Both the position numbers and the translations under genes were made by a program. This document shows positions 54,135 through 63,105 of a DNA stretch of 64,000 nt, piece after piece; the stretch's first letter is position 1, and the number at the start of each line of letters is the position of its first letter. Below the pieces are notes generated by a model. That model worked only from the letters and a program-made list of their open reading frames with translations. It was not told the DNA's origin and ran no database searches. This stretch comes from Geovibrio ferrireducens (lineage in GTDB: Bacteria > Chrysiogenota > Deferribacteres > Deferribacterales > Geovibrionaceae), in assembly GCF_026226615.1 (NCBI RefSeq), contig NZ_JAJAPB010000012.1:1-64000 (forward strand), in the 5' to 3' direction.

Positions 54135-55528
54135 AAAAGGTGCTTCTTATAAACTCTTCATTTTCTGTGAGTGAACGCCGTTATTCCTCATTCGGCCCTC
54201 CTTTGGGTATTATCTCTGTTGCATCGGCACTCCGTGAGAGCGGCTATAGGGTTATCTTTGTCGACCCTCAAGTTGAGGAAAATTATGAAGAGATGATCCG
54301 TATTGCTCTTGACGATGAACTGCTGTTTGTCGGTATGTCTGCGTATATGGGGGCAAATCTGAAAAATTGTCTAAAGCTGACGAGGGAAGTAAAGGCTATG
54401 CGTCCAGATTTACCGGTTGTCTGGGGAGGGCCTCTTGCATCGTCTCTTCCTGAGGAATGCTTCAGGAAGGCCGATGTCGATTTTATTGTTATGGGTGCAG
54501 GAGAGGAGACTATTGTTCAGCTTGCGGCCTACCTTGCTGATAAAGAACCGGGTAAAGTTCTGTTCAACCCTTATATATCTTTTAGGAAAGATGAAAATAA
54601 GTATGAAATAGGCCGTCTGTACAGTTTCAATGGAGATATAGAAAATCTTCCGGCAATAGATTTGAGGTTGTGGGAAAAAGGGATCAAGAAAATGAATTCC
54701 ATCCCTTTAATAACCTCAAGAGGCTGTCCCTACAAATGCAGTTTCTGCTATAACACCTTTAATGAAAAAGGGAAATATTTCCTGAGAACAGCTCAGTCAA
54801 TTATTGACGAGATGGACAGCAATTCTGTGAGTTTCTCATGCACGAACTTCAGCTTTATTGATGACAATTTTCTTATAAATGAGAACCGTGCTCTGGATGT
54901 GTTTGCTCATGCTGAGAAAAAAGGATATAGAATACAAAGGGTTTACGGACATTTGAATAACTTTACTCCGAAAATTCAAGAAGCGCTGATAAAAGGGAAA
55001 ATCGGCGTAACTATGTGTATTGAATCAGGTTCCGCTAGAATAAGGAAAATTCTGAATAAACATATAGACACGGACAAAGCCGTTGCACTGATCAGAAATC
55101 TTACTTCAGCCTCTGTACCGTTTGTTACTGCATTTCTCTTTGGTATTCCGGGTGAAGAGTTTGATGATATACGGCAGAGTGTGGGGCTTGCTAAAATCAT
55201 CGATGGAGTTTCAGACGGTAAAGCGGTTTCAATGTTTTATCTTTATGCCCCGCAGCCCAAAGACCGTATTGTTGAGGAATATGAGAGGCAAGGAGTCAAG
55301 CTTGATTTTGCCTTTGAGAATATGTCTGATGTGGAAGTTGTGCCTGTTCCTCCTAATGATATGATAAATCTTCAAATACGCCCGTGGATGACAGGAGATA
55401 TGGCGGAATTCTATAAAAATCTTGCAGAGGTATGGCTTTATCATTTCGGATCTAAGAAAAATAAAGGGAATTATTCTTTGGAAAATGCGTATAAAAATCA
55501 TTCCAAAATAAAAGAATTGTTCTTATGA
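54131..55528 (+). CDS. B12-binding radical SAM protein
   Basis: This 465-residue protein has an N-terminal cobalamin-binding-type domain (FGPPLGIISVASALRESGY, VGMSAYMGANLKN, PVVWGGPLASSLPEE) without the DxHxxG His, as usual for class B radical SAM enzymes. The radical SAM core has SRGCPYKCSFCYN near residue 197 and IDDNFLINENRALD, then a helical C-terminus. Such enzymes often methylate unactivated carbons. GTG start with GGAGG before it, overlapping the previous stop (GTGA). This gene looks more AT-rich than its neighbours. Next to glycosyl and methyl transferases it may methylate a sugar carbon. Confidence 0.85.
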   Translation: MKKVLLINSSFSVSERRYSSFGPPLGIISVASALRESGYRVIFVDPQVEENYEEMIRIALDDELLFVGMSAYMGANLKNCLKLTREVKAMRPDLPVVWGGPLASSLPEECFRKADVDFIVMGAGEETIVQLAAYLADKEPGKVLFNPYISFRKDENKYEIGRLYSFNGDIENLPAIDLRLWEKGIKKMNSIPLITSRGCPYKCSFCYNTFNEKGKYFLRTAQSIIDEMDSNSVSFSCTNFSFIDDNFLINENRALDVFAHAEKKGYRIQRVYGHLNNFTPKIQEALIKGKIGVTMCIESGSARIRKILNKHIDTDKAVALIRNLTSASVPFVTAFLFGIPGEEFDDIRQSVGLAKIIDGVSDGKAVSMFYLYAPQPKDRIVEEYERQGVKLDFAFENMSDVEVVPVPPNDMINLQIRPWMTGDMAEFYKNLAEVWLYHFGSKKNKGNYSLENAYKNHSKIKELFL

Positions 55529-56670
55529 AAATATACTTTGCGGGTAATCAGGTCTGCATGAAACGCGGGCTTGACACGGAACGCTTTAAGAGATACTTCG
55601 CCGCCAACGGATGGACAGAGGCGGAAACAGCGGAGAGTGCTGATGCGGTTATAGCCGTTACATGCGCCTTTGTCTCGTCATATACCGCAACTGCTGTGGG
55701 TATGCTTGAGGAACTCAAAAAACAGGGCAAAAGGCTGATAGTTTACGGCTGTCTGCCGGATATGGCACATGATGAGTTTGAGAAGGTTTTCAGCGGCGAA
55801 TTTTTCAGCACAAAAAATCCGGAAGGGCTAGAAGAGTTTTTCCCTGAATTTACCGTGAAACTCTGTGATGTTCCGGATTCGTTTGAGCCGGATATCAGAG
55901 TTATGAGTCCTTTTGATCCTGATGCGTTGAACCCGGTTGAAGTGCGGAACAATGTAAAATCAAAAAAGCCCGCGCCGATCCTCAGGATAAGCGAAGGGTG
56001 CAATAATTCATGCAGCTACTGCTCCCACCCTATGGCTCTTGGACGCCTGAAAAGCAAGCCCCTTGAGGAATGCGTGAGCGATTATCTGCGCATACTGGAC
56101 TGCGGGCATAAACGGGTAACAATTCATGCAAATGATCCTGCCTCCTACGGAGAGGACATAGGGCTGAGCTATCCCGAACTGCTGAACGCACTGGATAAAG
56201 CTTCCGATGATGAAAGTGTAAAGTGGGGCCTCAATGACGTGCACCCTCGTTATCTGCTGAAATACGGTGCTGAAATCATCCGGTTTATTCAAAAAGGGCG
56301 GGTGGTTCAGATAGGTATTCCATTGCAGTCAGGCAGTCCGGACGTGTTGAGGCGGATGAACAGAGTTTATGATATAGAGAAAGTGACGGAGATGCTTTGC
56401 AGATTGCGAACTGAAAAACCTGAGCTTGTGATTTCAACTCATCTTATCGCTGGTTTTCCCGGTGAAACTGAAGAGGATATTGAACTTACAGCGGATATTT
56501 TCAGGAAAGTAAAAATAGATTCTGCCTTCATTTTCAGATATTCTGCAAATGCGGGCACAAAGGCGGCAGGGCTGACAGGGCAGAACAGACCGGCGGATAT
56601 AGCTGAAAGACAAATGCTTCTGGCTGAAAAAATATCAGCACATGGATGCAAAACAGAGATCTTTTTATAA
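55525..56670 (+). CDS. MiaB/RimO-like radical SAM protein lacking a TRAM domain
   Basis: This 381-residue protein has the three auxiliary-cluster Cys of methylthiotransferases (Cys11, Cys47, Cys76; in NQVCM, VTCAFV and YGCLPD) and the radical SAM motif CNNSCSYC near residue 160, then PMALGRLKSKPLEE and HLIAGFPGETEED. MiaB and RimO end with a TRAM RNA/protein-binding domain of about 60 residues; this one ends at KTEIFL with no TRAM. It overlaps the B12 radical SAM gene by 4 bases. Its setting in a glycan cassette points to an unusual target. Confidence 0.85.
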   Translation: MKIYFAGNQVCMKRGLDTERFKRYFAANGWTEAETAESADAVIAVTCAFVSSYTATAVGMLEELKKQGKRLIVYGCLPDMAHDEFEKVFSGEFFSTKNPEGLEEFFPEFTVKLCDVPDSFEPDIRVMSPFDPDALNPVEVRNNVKSKKPAPILRISEGCNNSCSYCSHPMALGRLKSKPLEECVSDYLRILDCGHKRVTIHANDPASYGEDIGLSYPELLNALDKASDDESVKWGLNDVHPRYLLKYGAEIIRFIQKGRVVQIGIPLQSGSPDVLRRMNRVYDIEKVTEMLCRLRTEKPELVISTHLIAGFPGETEEDIELTADIFRKVKIDSAFIFRYSANAGTKAAGLTGQNRPADIAERQMLLAEKISAHGCKTEIFL

Positions 56671-56767
56671 GGGAATTCATATGAGTAACTCTTCCGGAAT
56701 AAAAAAATGATATTTACGATAGAATAGTTCATTGTTCCATAGAATATATAATAGACTCGTTTCTTAA

Positions 56768-56804
56768 GGCATATATGCCTGAGTGCACCGAGTCGGCACA
56801 ATTT
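56768..56804 (+). terminator. Hairpin pair with short T tract after the MiaB-like gene
   Basis: The palindrome GGCATATATGCC (56768-56779) is followed by GTG-CA-CCG/CGG-CAC (56783-56799) and AATTTT. It could weaken transcription into the next gene, which begins at 56821. The second stem has a 2-base bulge. Confidence 0.45.
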
Positions 56805-56820
56805 TGAGCGGGAGAGAAAA

Positions 56821-57546
56821 ATGTTTAAACGTAACGGTCTTTTATCAGTGCTTACCCATATAAAAAACAAGGGTGTAAATCCTCAGACGATTATAGATGT
56901 GGGAGTTGCCTACGGAACAAACGGACTGTACGGAATCTTTGACTCTGTACGTTATCTTATGGTAGAGCCGCTGGAGGAGTACAAAGGAGTTCTGGATAAA
57001 ATTGCATCTGAATATCCGGCAGTTTACACATTGTCTGCTGCCGGGAGCAGAGAAGGAAGCATTACGATGAATGTGCATCCTGATATGAGCGGCTCATCTG
57101 TTTTGAAGGAGTCTGAGGGAGCTCATGTAGATGGTGTGGAAAGAACCGTTCCGGTGGTGACCTTGGACGGTGAAACTGAAAAATACGGTCTTAAGGGACC
57201 GTTTGTAATAAAGATCGATGTTCAGGGTTTTGAGCTTGAAGTGCTTAAAGGTGCAGAGAAAATTCTTAAAGAGACTGAAATCGTGATTATGGAGGTCTCT
57301 TTATTTCAGTTTTATAAAGAATCGCCAACATTTTTTGATGTGGTCGCATTTATGAATGAAAGAAATTTTTCAGTTTACGATATTTTCGGAGCCACATACA
57401 GGCCTCTGGATGATGCTCTGGGGCAGGTTGATCTTGTTTTTGTTGCAAATGGAAGCGTATTGAGAGAAACACACCATTATGCATCCTTTGAACAACGCAA
57501 AACATTGACCGCCGAAAGAGTAAGGAAACTTAATCCAAATATATAA
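56821..57546 (+). CDS. FkbM-family methyltransferase
   Basis: This 241-residue protein has TIIDVGVAYGTNGLYGIF, MVEPLEEYKG, TLDGETEKYG, FVIKIDVQGFELEVLKGAEKIL and VIMEVSLFQFY, the FkbM pattern. It is likely a sugar or glycan O-methyltransferase. GGGAGAG precedes the ATG. It follows a 150-base gap with hairpins, the largest gap in the first half of the cassette. Confidence 0.87.
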   Translation: MFKRNGLLSVLTHIKNKGVNPQTIIDVGVAYGTNGLYGIFDSVRYLMVEPLEEYKGVLDKIASEYPAVYTLSAAGSREGSITMNVHPDMSGSSVLKESEGAHVDGVERTVPVVTLDGETEKYGLKGPFVIKIDVQGFELEVLKGAEKILKETEIVIMEVSLFQFYKESPTFFDVVAFMNERNFSVYDIFGATYRPLDDALGQVDLVFVANGSVLRETHHYASFEQRKTLTAERVRKLNPNI

Positions 57547-57559
57547 AAAGGTTTGATAT

Positions 57560-58420
57560 ATGGACAGAGCAACAGCATTGATCAGAGAAAAAATTAAGAA
57601 ATGTGACGGCATATATGAAAAGCTCTCCGTTCTCAAGGGAGCATACACCGGAAAAACGGCGTACATTCTGACCTGCGGGCCCTCTTTCGGGAACTACACT
57701 GCTGATTACCTTCGCAAGAGGCTAAAAGACGAACTCGTTGTCTCTGTGAAGCAAACTTATGATACTGTTGGGGATATTGCTGATTTTCATTTGCTAAACT
57801 CATGGAATTATAAAAAATATGACTACGCAGAACCACGCCCAATTTTGCTGGCGGAAAAGCATCCTGTAGACCCGGAGACCCCTTTTTTATTACCTGATCT
57901 TCTTTTCCCCCTGATTAATGCTGGTAGCGATTTGCCTCTTGAAGAAAAACTCCAGAAGAGACTGTGCGTTGCACAGAATTTTGAAGACTACCTGTTTGAA
58001 AAAACAATAAACCGCCCTCTTGGTCCCGGAATTGTCTATGAATTGGGTTTTTATCTGGCTGTCCATTTGGGAGTCAGTAAAATCATCATTGCCGGCTGGG
58101 ACATAGGTATACCTGATTCGCAGATAATGCCCCATTTCTACAAAGAGGGTGAACACCTGATGCTCAATAAACTGCCATCAAATTTACTGAGAAAAGGTAA
58201 GCTCGTGACTTTGCAGCCCGGCGGAAAGAGCATTGTCAGAGATCTGGAAGATTCGGATCTTAAACTGATAAATACTCCCGGTTTTTATGATGATGAAGTG
58301 GAGAAAATTGCGGCCTCAACATCAGCGATGTATAAATGGCTTCTTTCAAAGGGTATTGAGCTTGAAATAGTTTCAGACCGCTCCCTTGCTTCTGATGAAA
58401 TTCCGAGAAGTTTGCTTTAA
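57560..58420 (+). CDS. DUF115/MptE-like or GT42-like protein
   Basis: This 286-residue protein has AYILTCGPSFGNYTADYLRKRL near residue 33 and LVVSVKQTYD, a pattern similar to the GxGPSL nucleotide site of DUF115 (motility accessory factor/MptE-like) proteins and GT42 sialyltransferases, and a later strand VSKIIIAGWDIGIPD. DUF115 proteins take part in flagellin glycosylation with nonulosonic acids. The match is weak beyond this block. AAAGG lies 8 bases before the ATG. Gap to the previous gene is 13 bases. Confidence 0.5.
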   Translation: MDRATALIREKIKKCDGIYEKLSVLKGAYTGKTAYILTCGPSFGNYTADYLRKRLKDELVVSVKQTYDTVGDIADFHLLNSWNYKKYDYAEPRPILLAEKHPVDPETPFLLPDLLFPLINAGSDLPLEEKLQKRLCVAQNFEDYLFEKTINRPLGPGIVYELGFYLAVHLGVSKIIIAGWDIGIPDSQIMPHFYKEGEHLMLNKLPSNLLRKGKLVTLQPGGKSIVRDLEDSDLKLINTPGFYDDEVEKIAASTSAMYKWLLSKGIELEIVSDRSLASDEIPRSLL

Positions 58421-58441
58421 TTATTCGGAGAGTGTTTTCTG

Positions 58442-59575
58442 ATGACTGACAGCCCCTTTATTTCCGTTCTTATCAACAACTACAACTACGGTCGCTTCAT
58501 CGCTCAGTGCGTGGAGAGCGTACTGAACCAGACTTACGGTAATTTTGAGCTTATAATTGTGGATGACGGTTCAAAAGATGATTCAGTAAGCGTGATAGAT
58601 TCCTTCTCTGATCCGCGCATAATAAAGATATTCAAGGAAAACGGCGGGCAGGCCTCCGCCTTTAACGCAGGTTTTGAGGCATCAAGGGGCGATATAATCG
58701 CCTTCTTAGACAGTGATGACTGGTGGATGCCCCACAAGCTTGAGACAATTGTTAAATGGGACAGGCTGTTGGATGGCAATCATGCTTTCCTTCAGCATAT
58801 GGTGGATGTATGGGAAGACGGAAAAGTTTCTCCGCTATACCCGACACTCTATTCGGGAAATATTCTTAATCATTATATAGAGAAAAGAGAACCTGTGCAT
58901 TTTGTAGGTACATCAGGGCTATGTTTCAGAAGGGAGATTCTGAATAAGGTTATGCCTGTTCCGCAGCAGTTTAGAATCAGCGCAGATGGATTTCTCACCC
59001 GAACTTCTATTGTTTTCGGAAACGTCATCTCTATACCGGAATCTCTGGGCTATTACCGCAAGCATTCAAATGCCGTGTTCGGAAATACAGACCATAACAG
59101 AAATAGTTTCAGAGAAACTATTCTTTTTCCATCACTCAATGAGTTTTACAAAAAAGAGCGTATTGATTATCTATTTGGAGAGCAGATGCTCCCGAAAAGC
59201 ACTGAGGCGGTATTTTTCCTCTCTATTCTGCGGCTCATGCTGAAACTCAGGCTGGATAAAATAACCGAAACCTACCATAGGATTGCAGTATTCGGTGCAG
59301 GGCGTCATACCGAGTGGATCTGTGATTTTCTTCAGGAATACAAAAAAGAGAATGTGACAGCAGTTCTGGATGATAATCCGGATCCTGTAAAAAGATTCTG
59401 GGGTATTCCTGCTGAAAAAGCTGAAAAATGGAACACATCTAACGCTGATGCAATAATCCTTTCGTCCGACTGTAAGCAGGATTTTTTTGCAAAAAGGTGT
59501 AAAGAACTGTATGGGGATGCTCTGCCGTTGATAGATTTATACGATGGTCTGCCCCAAGGGCCATACCCGAAATAA
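58442..59575 (+). CDS. GT2 glycosyltransferase fused to the shared C-terminal 'GAGRHTEW' module
   Basis: This 377-residue protein has a GT2 (GT-A fold) domain with VLINNYNYGRFIAQCVESVL, LIIVDDGSKDDS, FKENGGQASAFNAGF and FLDSDDWW (donor/metal DxD), then from about 278 a Rossmann-like module: IAVFGAGRHTEWI, AVLDDNPD, DAIILSSDCKQD, ALPLIDLYDGLPQGPYPK. The module recurs in the next two genes. The last 32-base run coding for GDALPLIDLYD (59513-59544) is identical to 63028-63059. It could hold a nucleotide or sugar nucleotide, but its role is unknown. It is followed by the 59593 gene at 17 bases. Confidence 0.85.
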   Translation: MTDSPFISVLINNYNYGRFIAQCVESVLNQTYGNFELIIVDDGSKDDSVSVIDSFSDPRIIKIFKENGGQASAFNAGFEASRGDIIAFLDSDDWWMPHKLETIVKWDRLLDGNHAFLQHMVDVWEDGKVSPLYPTLYSGNILNHYIEKREPVHFVGTSGLCFRREILNKVMPVPQQFRISADGFLTRTSIVFGNVISIPESLGYYRKHSNAVFGNTDHNRNSFRETILFPSLNEFYKKERIDYLFGEQMLPKSTEAVFFLSILRLMLKLRLDKITETYHRIAVFGAGRHTEWICDFLQEYKKENVTAVLDDNPDPVKRFWGIPAEKAEKWNTSNADAIILSSDCKQDFFAKRCKELYGDALPLIDLYDGLPQGPYPK

Positions 59576-59592
59576 ACTATGCCGGAGATTGT

Positions 59593-61974
59593 ATGGCAGA
59601 CAAATCGATTTTCAACATAAAAAAACTAAGCCTGCCCATCAGCAGTGACCTCCGTGCGTCTGCGGCTATAGTTCCCTTAATGGAGAAGCATTTCGGCAAT
59701 AAAAAGGTCAGGATACTTGAAATAGGCGTTTTTAAGGCAGGCCTGACCAAGGTATTTGCTGAATCTTCTCTTAATATTGAAGCTTACGATGGTGTTGACC
59801 CGTATCTTGGCTCTAAGGATGATCCTTATACCGGTTTGTACTGGGGAAATGCTTTAGAGGCCGAGTCGGTATATAAAAAAGCAAAAGAATACTACGATAA
59901 CCAAGGATTCAGTCTTCATAGAATGACTTCTTCCGAATATTTTGACAATTTTTTTGGCAAAATGGAATATGATATAATTTATGTTGATGGGGATCATAGT
60001 TTTGAGTATGCGCTTTATGATTTTGAAGAATTTGTTCATATGCTCACGGAAGGTGGTGTTTTCCTTATAGATAACTATGCAAGTGCCGGAACACCGGGAG
60101 TTACAAAAGCAGTAAATGAATTCATCCACAGTTACAGAGATGTGATTGAAAATATAGGCTATTATCTAAACGAGTTTCAGAATCCGGGCAAATATGTTCC
60201 GGTGTCACAGACGACAGTTTACTTAACTGTAAACAAGAATCTGCTTGAATCACAGAAACCCATAAGCTCCAAGCGCTATTATCTATCATCTTTTTTAAGG
60301 GAACTTGCCGTGAATCAAGGCATCAGACGCTTGGCGATATTTGGTGCCGGAAGACACACTGAATGGCTGGCAAGGCTCAGGACATCATCAGTGAGACCTG
60401 ACATCGTCGCAGTGCTGGATGACAATCCTGACGAAACAAAAATGTTTTTCGGAAAAAAACCGATGAAGGCGGATCTTTTCAACCCTTCGGATGCTGATGC
60501 GATTCTGCTTTCAACAGATGTAAACCACACAGTATTCAGGGAAAGATGCATCAGACTTTACGGTGATGCACTGCCGCTGTTAAGTTTATACAATGATTTC
60601 CCTCTGCCTCAGAAGAAGCCTAAGCACCGTCCGGTGGAATACAGCGGTGAGAAAAACATTTCCCCCGTTTTGCCTTCCCTGACAGATTCATGCGCTGAAA
60701 GAATTATTTGGGCAGGTTTTTACAACAGATCATCAGATAAGAATAAATTTATGGAATCAGTTATAGTCCATTCGGACTCATCGCATTACTTATTGCTCAA
60801 CTTAGCATTAAATTCTCCTGATATTGATTTGCCCAATGCTTTTGTTTTTAACGCACCTGAAACTGTGACAAAGTGCACTGAGCGAAGCTCAACGGTGGAT
60901 CTTCCTGAAAACAGGAATATCAGGTATACTCTTGAAACCTATGCTGTACATCTTAAATATACACTCGAAGAGAACCACGACATCAGTTATGAACAGGCGC
61001 TTTCCGCTGTTGGGCAGATGTTCAGCTATACACTGAATATGCTGGAAAGCTATAAACCCGATATAGCAGTTATATGGAATGAGTTTCATCCTCTCTTCAA
61101 AGTAGTGAAACTGGCCTGTGATTTTACCGGTACAAAAACTGTCTATATGGAATTTGGCTGTCTGCCCGGAACTTTTCAGTTTGATATTCAGGGGCAGATG
61201 GGGGAAAGCTGGGTAGCCCTTAACACTGAGGCTTTCAACAGCCTGCATGTAGATGAGGCTGACTGCATAAAAGCAGTTAAGGCTGTTGAATGTATAAAGA
61301 ACACTGAAATGAACCGTGCGAAGCAGCCAAAAAAAGGTAGGCTCGACAGGATGCTTGAAGGGATAGACCAAAAAATAGTTTTTGTCGCTGGTCATAATGA
61401 TTACAGTTCCGGAATATTCCCTTATGACATAGCTGCGTCCACTTTCCATTCCCCGTTTTACCGCAGTTCAGCCCATCTGTTTGAAGATATGGCGCAAAGA
61501 GCGGAGTTGAACGGGTGGTTCATGGTATTTAAGCCACATCCTTATGCCAAAAGTCACCTGCCTGAGTCACTCAGGACTGAGCATTACATCATAGTTGATG
61601 ATGTAAATGTGGAAGAATGTATTGATATTGCAGATGTCACGTTGACTGTTCTGTCGCAGATGTCATATATGGCGCTGACCAGAGGGAAGCCTGTGGTTAT
61701 GACAGGCTATAACCAGCTTAGGGATAAGGGCTGCTGTTACGAGGCATTCAGGGCGGAAGATATTGACAGTGTCATTAACAGCGCCCTGATATACGGTTTT
61801 ACAGATTTAATGAAGGAAAACTGGATAAAACATGCGGCCAGACTTCTGAAGTATTGCCTGTATTCTGATAATGAAGCATTATATGCTCTGCCCTCTGAAA
61901 TATTTGCGAAGAGAATTCAGGCTCTTGCCCGGCATAAAATGACCGATATTGAAATCATTAAACAAGAAATATAA
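59593..61974 (+). CDS. Three-part protein: methyltransferase, GAGRHTEW module, capsule-synthesis-like domain
   Basis: This 793-residue protein begins with a class I methyltransferase of macrocin-O-methyltransferase type (VRILEIGVFKAGLTKVFA near 35, YDGVDPYLGSKDDPYTG, IIYVDGDHSFEYALYDFEEF). The shared module is at about 245-345 (AIFGAGRHTEWLARL, AVLDDNPDETKMFFG, ALPLLSLYNDFPLPQ). From about 350 a third domain has PDIAVIWNEFHPLF, VFVAGHNDYSSGIFPYD, MVFKPHPYAK, DVTLTVLSQMSYMALTRGKPVVMTG, the pattern of Capsule_synth/KpsS-like Kdo-type transferases. The order methyltransferase-module-transferase in one chain suggests linked sugar transfer and capping. Its N-terminal half is closely related to the next gene. 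Confidence 0.82.
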   Translation: MADKSIFNIKKLSLPISSDLRASAAIVPLMEKHFGNKKVRILEIGVFKAGLTKVFAESSLNIEAYDGVDPYLGSKDDPYTGLYWGNALEAESVYKKAKEYYDNQGFSLHRMTSSEYFDNFFGKMEYDIIYVDGDHSFEYALYDFEEFVHMLTEGGVFLIDNYASAGTPGVTKAVNEFIHSYRDVIENIGYYLNEFQNPGKYVPVSQTTVYLTVNKNLLESQKPISSKRYYLSSFLRELAVNQGIRRLAIFGAGRHTEWLARLRTSSVRPDIVAVLDDNPDETKMFFGKKPMKADLFNPSDADAILLSTDVNHTVFRERCIRLYGDALPLLSLYNDFPLPQKKPKHRPVEYSGEKNISPVLPSLTDSCAERIIWAGFYNRSSDKNKFMESVIVHSDSSHYLLLNLALNSPDIDLPNAFVFNAPETVTKCTERSSTVDLPENRNIRYTLETYAVHLKYTLEENHDISYEQALSAVGQMFSYTLNMLESYKPDIAVIWNEFHPLFKVVKLACDFTGTKTVYMEFGCLPGTFQFDIQGQMGESWVALNTEAFNSLHVDEADCIKAVKAVECIKNTEMNRAKQPKKGRLDRMLEGIDQKIVFVAGHNDYSSGIFPYDIAASTFHSPFYRSSAHLFEDMAQRAELNGWFMVFKPHPYAKSHLPESLRTEHYIIVDDVNVEECIDIADVTLTVLSQMSYMALTRGKPVVMTGYNQLRDKGCCYEAFRAEDIDSVINSALIYGFTDLMKENWIKHAARLLKYCLYSDNEALYALPSEIFAKRIQALARHKMTDIEIIKQEI

Positions 61975-62009
61975 CAGTACTTTGAGGCAATAAGAAAGGA
62001 GCCGATATA

Positions 62010-62066
62010 ATGAATAGCTTCATCTTTGAAAATTCGCCGTTCCTGAAGTTGAATGTATATGTGTGA
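62010..62066 (+). other. 18-codon upstream ORF with strong ribosome site
   Basis: AAGGAG 8 bases before ATG 62010 opens an ORF of 18 codons (MNSFIFENSPFLKLNVYV) whose TGA (62064-62066) overlaps the start of the next gene by 8 bases. The next gene's own ATG has a poor site, so this ORF may act as a coupling leader, or be the stump of a former gene. Confidence 0.5.
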
Positions 62067-63090
62067 TAAATCAATTTTTAATATAGAAGAACTCTGTTCT
62101 CCGTCAAAGCCTTCCGAAGGGGCACGGGCTCCGGCAGGAATAGTCTCAGTGATGGAGAAATACTTCAGAGGAAATGAAGTGCGAATATTGGAAATAGGCG
62201 TTTTTAAGGCAGGGTTGACAAAGCTTTTTGCCAGTTCTTCCCTCAATATAATCAGCTATGACGGTGTTGATCCCTATCTTGGTTCAGATGATGATCCGTA
62301 CACCGGAGCATACTGGGATTCATCATCGGATGCTGATAAAATCTATTTATCTGCAAAGAAATACTACGACAGCAAAGGCTACAGCCTTCACCGGATGACT
62401 TCTGCCGAATATTTTGATTCAGCGTACAAAAGCAAAGAATACGACATCATATACGTGGACGGTGATCACCGGATGTATTATGCCATGCAGGATATGGAAG
62501 AATACATTCATCTGTTGGCAGAAAACGGGATTATGCTTGTGGATGATTATGGTAATGTGGATACTCCCGAAGTTACTCATGCGCTGAACAGGTTTATAGA
62601 CAACCGCAGAGACGTAATAAAGGAAATAGGTTATTACATCAGCCCTTTTCAGAATGTTGGCAAATATATACCCGTTTCACAGACAACAGTTTACTTCACT
62701 GCGGATAAAGGCAGACTTAATAGCGGCTTTGTGTCCAAACGCTATAATGTTTCCGAAGCTCTGAAAAAGCTGGTGAATGAGGACGGGATAAAAAGGATAG
62801 CACTGTTCGGTGCCGGCAGACATACCGAATGGATGAATGATGTGTTTGGAAAACTGAATATGCCGTGTATTGCAGCGGTTTTGGACGATTATCCTGATAA
62901 AACGAAGAACTTCTGGGGGCTTACTCCGGTGAAGGCTTCTGAGTGGGACACCACACAGGCGGATGCTATAATTCTTTCGTCCGACTGCAAGCAGGAAATG
63001 ATGCGTAAAAGATGCAGGGAACTTTTCGGGGATGCTCTGCCGTTGATAGATTTATACGAAGGTCTGCCAACAGGACCTTACCCGAAATGA
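62059..63090 (+). CDS. Methyltransferase fused to the GAGRHTEW module
   Basis: This 343-residue protein matches the first 350 residues of the 59593 protein: CDKSIFNIEEL, VRILEIGVFKAGLTKLFA, VDPYLGSDDDPYTG, IIYVDGDHRMYYAMQDMEEY, then IALFGAGRHTEWMNDV, AVLDDYPDKTKNFWG, ADAIILSSDCKQEMM and LPLIDLYEGLPTGPYPK. The start at 62059 (MCDKSIF) is chosen by alignment with the paralogue (MADKSIF); ATG 62053 is in frame. A 23-base run (62191-62213) is identical to 59719-59741, showing recent duplication or gene conversion. It lacks the capsule-synthesis-like third domain. Confidence 0.85.
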   Translation: MCDKSIFNIEELCSPSKPSEGARAPAGIVSVMEKYFRGNEVRILEIGVFKAGLTKLFASSSLNIISYDGVDPYLGSDDDPYTGAYWDSSSDADKIYLSAKKYYDSKGYSLHRMTSAEYFDSAYKSKEYDIIYVDGDHRMYYAMQDMEEYIHLLAENGIMLVDDYGNVDTPEVTHALNRFIDNRRDVIKEIGYYISPFQNVGKYIPVSQTTVYFTADKGRLNSGFVSKRYNVSEALKKLVNEDGIKRIALFGAGRHTEWMNDVFGKLNMPCIAAVLDDYPDKTKNFWGLTPVKASEWDTTQADAIILSSDCKQEMMRKRCRELFGDALPLIDLYEGLPTGPYPK

Positions 63091-63105
63091 AGTCGGAGAA
63101 TGATA

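Noticed and set aside
56783-56804. ACCGAGTCGG hairpin resembling the 3' end of a tracrRNA
   Set aside because: No cas genes or CRISPR repeats in the window. The stem is short with a bulge and is explained as a terminator-like hairpin.
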